A DNA stretch of 7,708 nucleotides, taken from the NCBI GenBank assembly GCA_021162265.1, contig JAGGZA010000012.1, positions 1 to 7,708 of the forward strand. Direction: 5' to 3'. The stretch comes from Candidatus Aerophobota bacterium (lineage in GTDB: Bacteria > Aerophobota > Aerophobia > Aerophobales > B3-G15). Under the pieces are notes generated by a model that was given only the letters and a program-made list of their open reading frames with translations, made no database searches and was not told the origin of the DNA. Position numbers and translations under genes: made by a program. This document shows positions 6,015 through 7,708 of this stretch, in pieces (the stretch's first letter is position 1; every line of letters begins with the position of its first letter).

Positions 6015-7708
6015 ATGAAGACAGGCTGGAAAATACTCCTTTTTTTACCTCTTCTTCTCTCTATACCAACTACTACCTTAGCAGGAAAGCTCTCCTCCCA
6101 ATTGACACCATCCTCAATTGATAGAGTAATTATTGTTTCTGGAGAGAAGAATTCAATACCTGACAGTAGCAATAAAATTGTTGACTACAACAGGGAAATC
6201 CTGCTTTATGCCATTATAAAATTTAAAGGAAACTACTATCTTGGTTACGAGAATTCCTCCCTGCCAGATTCAGCTAAAATAAGGGGAAAAATTTATTCTC
6301 TTAAAAGGTGGAAGAGCAAGAGCTGGGGTAAATTAATTATAAAATGGTACAAGGTAATGCCAAGAGAGGCCCCTTCAAAACCAAAGGGAACATACAAGTG
6401 GTACTCAAATGTCTTCAGCGAAGAAGAGGGAGAAGCGGAGAAATGGAGGGGATGGCAGATAATTGAGTATAAACAGTATCATTTAAAAGAAAGGGGCTGG
6501 AGTCTGGAACCAGAAAGAAAAGCAGGGACAGTCAGGTATAGAGTGGAGGTAGTCTTTAACGGAAAGGTATTTTCCTCTCCCGGCAAACCCGATCCAGCCA
6601 ACCCAAGTGGTATATCTGCTGCAGATTATGACAAAGGAATAAAAGAAACCGTTCACAGAATAACTCGTCTTTCCAACCACCCCAACAAACTCATAAGGTA
6701 TGTTGAAGCTTTAAGAGGAGTTCCCTGGCTCTGGGGTGCAGATTACAGAGACCCACCTAAAAATACCCCCTCAAAACACCAATCAGACTTCACAAATCCT
6801 GTAGGTATTGAATGCTCCAGTCTTTTAATTTCTGCTCTGAGGGCTATGGGGAACAAAGAATTAAGGTATACAACAACAGAAAGTTTAGCAAAAGGTCAAT
6901 ACACTCAACCTATAACTAATGCAACTCTTACTTTAGTAAAACGCACTTTCTTTAAAAACTGGGTTCCCCGGGGTATATGCTGGAGTGAAGATGGAAGATT
7001 CTATGTATATGGCAGTAAAAAAATTCAGATAAGAGATGAACAATTCAATTTAATAAAGGAAGTTGACAAATTTCCCTTTGAACTTATAGATATTGCCTTG
7101 CAGGAAGAGGGAAGAAAGATATACTGTATAGGAGAAAAGGACTTTATCCTAAAAATATTCCTGATAGAAGGAGGAAAAAGCCAGAAGGAGCTCTTTACGC
7201 CAAAGGTAAAAAAAACTATTGCTATGGGAAACAAGGAATATATCTGCAAGGTAAAAATAAATCCCACTGGTATAGAGATAGGAAACTCTTCTCAAAGCCC
7301 TGATAATAGAAAGGAACAGATATACCTTCTTGACTCTGGCACCATTTATGTTTTTGATTTAAAAGGGAATGAGCTCTCAGCAATTCATCTCGAAGGAATT
7401 GGCAGCAAATGGATTCCCACAGGTTCTTTATCGCTTAAAGAGGGTCTTTTTTACATACCCGTGCAGGAGAAAAAGATTCTGGTATATAATCATAAAGGTA
7501 AGATAATAAAAACCATAGATTTGAAAGAGAAAATTTTAGATATAGATGTTAACAAAGAGAAAATAGCTGCTCTTCATCCTTTTCCTATAAGAATAGAAAT
7601 CTACAACATTAACGGAATTTTTTTACATGATTTTTCCGATAAGTTTTTGAATGATAAGGGGAAACGAGTAACAATAAAAATAGGATCTTCTCCTTCTGAT
7701 CTTCATAC
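6015..7708 (+). CDS. Exported protein: NlpC/P60-like front half followed by beta-propeller repeats (3' end outside window)
   Basis: I translated 564 codons from ATG 6015 with no stop before the edge. Residues 1-23 form a signal peptide: two basic residues, a hydrophobic core ILLFLPLLLSI, and likely cleavage after TLA. Residues 24-225 are of unknown type and rich in Trp, Tyr and Lys. Residues 226-295 look like the first half of an NlpC/P60 cysteine peptidase: YVEALRGVPWLWGADY (229-244) equals the usual 'a..l.G.pY.WGG', and VGIECSSLLISALRAMG (263-279) contains the nucleophile Cys267, followed by RYTTTESLAKG (284-294). NlpC/P60 enzymes cut peptidoglycan peptides or related amides. The following 'GDL.F...H.G.Y' half with the catalytic His is not seen. 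Instead, residues about 315-564 hold beta-propeller-like repeats of the form IxVYNxxGxxxxxI at 337-350, 444-459, 488-503 and 527-540. The ATG is supported by GGGGAG six bases upstream and by the signal peptide. Likely periplasmic or surface located. Confidence 0.82.
   Translation, partial: MKTGWKILLFLPLLLSIPTTTLAGKLSSQLTPSSIDRVIIVSGEKNSIPDSSNKIVDYNREILLYAIIKFKGNYYLGYENSSLPDSAKIRGKIYSLKRWKSKSWGKLIIKWYKVMPREAPSKPKGTYKWYSNVFSEEEGEAEKWRGWQIIEYKQYHLKERGWSLEPERKAGTVRYRVEVVFNGKVFSSPGKPDPANPSGISAADYDKGIKETVHRITRLSNHPNKLIRYVEALRGVPWLWGADYRDPPKNTPSKHQSDFTNPVGIECSSLLISALRAMGNKELRYTTTESLAKGQYTQPITNATLTLVKRTFFKNWVPRGICWSEDGRFYVYGSKKIQIRDEQFNLIKEVDKFPFELIDIALQEEGRKIYCIGEKDFILKIFLIEGGKSQKELFTPKVKKTIAMGNKEYICKVKINPTGIEIGNSSQSPDNRKEQIYLLDSGTIYVFDLKGNELSAIHLEGIGSKWIPTGSLSLKEGLFYIPVQEKKILVYNHKGKIIKTIDLKEKILDIDVNKEKIAALHPFPIRIEIYNINGIFLHDFSDKFLNDKGKRVTIKIGSSPSDLH
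6942..7708 (+). repeat. Beta-propeller-like repeat region within the exported protein
   Basis: Four strand-turn-strand units are recognisable in the translation: IQIRDEQFNLIKEV, IYVFDLKGNELSAIHL, ILVYNHKGKIIKTIDL and IEIYNINGIFLHDF. They resemble NHL/YVTN/WD-type blades (strand, turn with Asp/Asn-x-x-Gly, strand). Spacing is uneven, about 40 to 107 residues, so some blades are probably too diverged to see by eye. This is a protein-level repeat; the DNA itself is not repeated. Confidence 0.6.

Noticed and set aside
5930..6172. Minus-strand open frame of 80 codons opposite the exported protein start
   Set aside because: It lies over the signal peptide region and the promoters of real genes, has no ribosome binding site fitting its start, and resembles nothing.
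6483..7267. Two minus-strand open frames (6483-6680 and 7025-7267) opposite the exported protein
   Set aside because: Both are complements of the long plus-strand gene and show no recognisable protein features.

Overview
The window reads as a piece of an AT-rich bacterial chromosome. Genes are tightly packed, have clear Shine-Dalgarno sites, and several have near-consensus sigma-70-type promoters. Arginine is written mostly as AGA/AGG and ATA is common for isoleucine, a bias frequent in low-GC and thermophilic bacteria. I cannot name the species or phylum. One gene (UPF0282 metallo-beta-lactamase fold) belongs to a family I know mainly from archaea, which fits a deep-branching or uncultivated anaerobic lineage, but that is inference. 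I see no mobile element, tRNA, rRNA, CRISPR array or phage gene, and no gene-free stretch longer than about 130 bases.

Layout from left to right: (1) the first 392 codons of methionyl-tRNA synthetase on the minus strand, running off the left edge; (2) a 120-base divergent promoter region; (3) a UPF0282 metallo-hydrolase on the plus strand; (4) argB (N-acetylglutamate kinase) on the plus strand with its own promoter; (5) a minus-strand four-gene operon occupying 5884 down to 3345 and converging on argB with only 14 bases between stop codons; (6) a second divergent promoter region at 5885-6014; (7) a large plus-strand gene for an exported protein, running off the right edge.

The minus-strand operon is transcribed in this order: a miniature Hsp20-like protein (84 aa), an unrecognised 178-aa protein ending in an Ada-like zinc-knuckle domain, a SagB/ThcOx-type FMN nitroreductase with a TTG start, and an iron-type alcohol dehydrogenase. 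Junctions are 14, 3 and 9 bases. At two of them the ribosome binding site of the next gene is built into the end of the previous gene, so the cistrons look translationally linked. A perfect TTGACA-16-TATAAT promoter and an AGGAGG site precede the first gene. Two redox enzymes sit behind a chaperone-like protein and a zinc protein; a shared role in handling reactive aldehydes, nitro compounds or stress is plausible but not shown.

The most unusual item is the right-hand gene. It has a signal peptide, about 200 residues of unknown sequence, the front half of an NlpC/P60 cysteine peptidase domain with its nucleophile Cys267, and then beta-propeller-like repeats at the place where the peptidase's catalytic-histidine half should follow. 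Either the propeller is inserted inside the peptidase fold, with the rest beyond the window, or the peptidase is incomplete.
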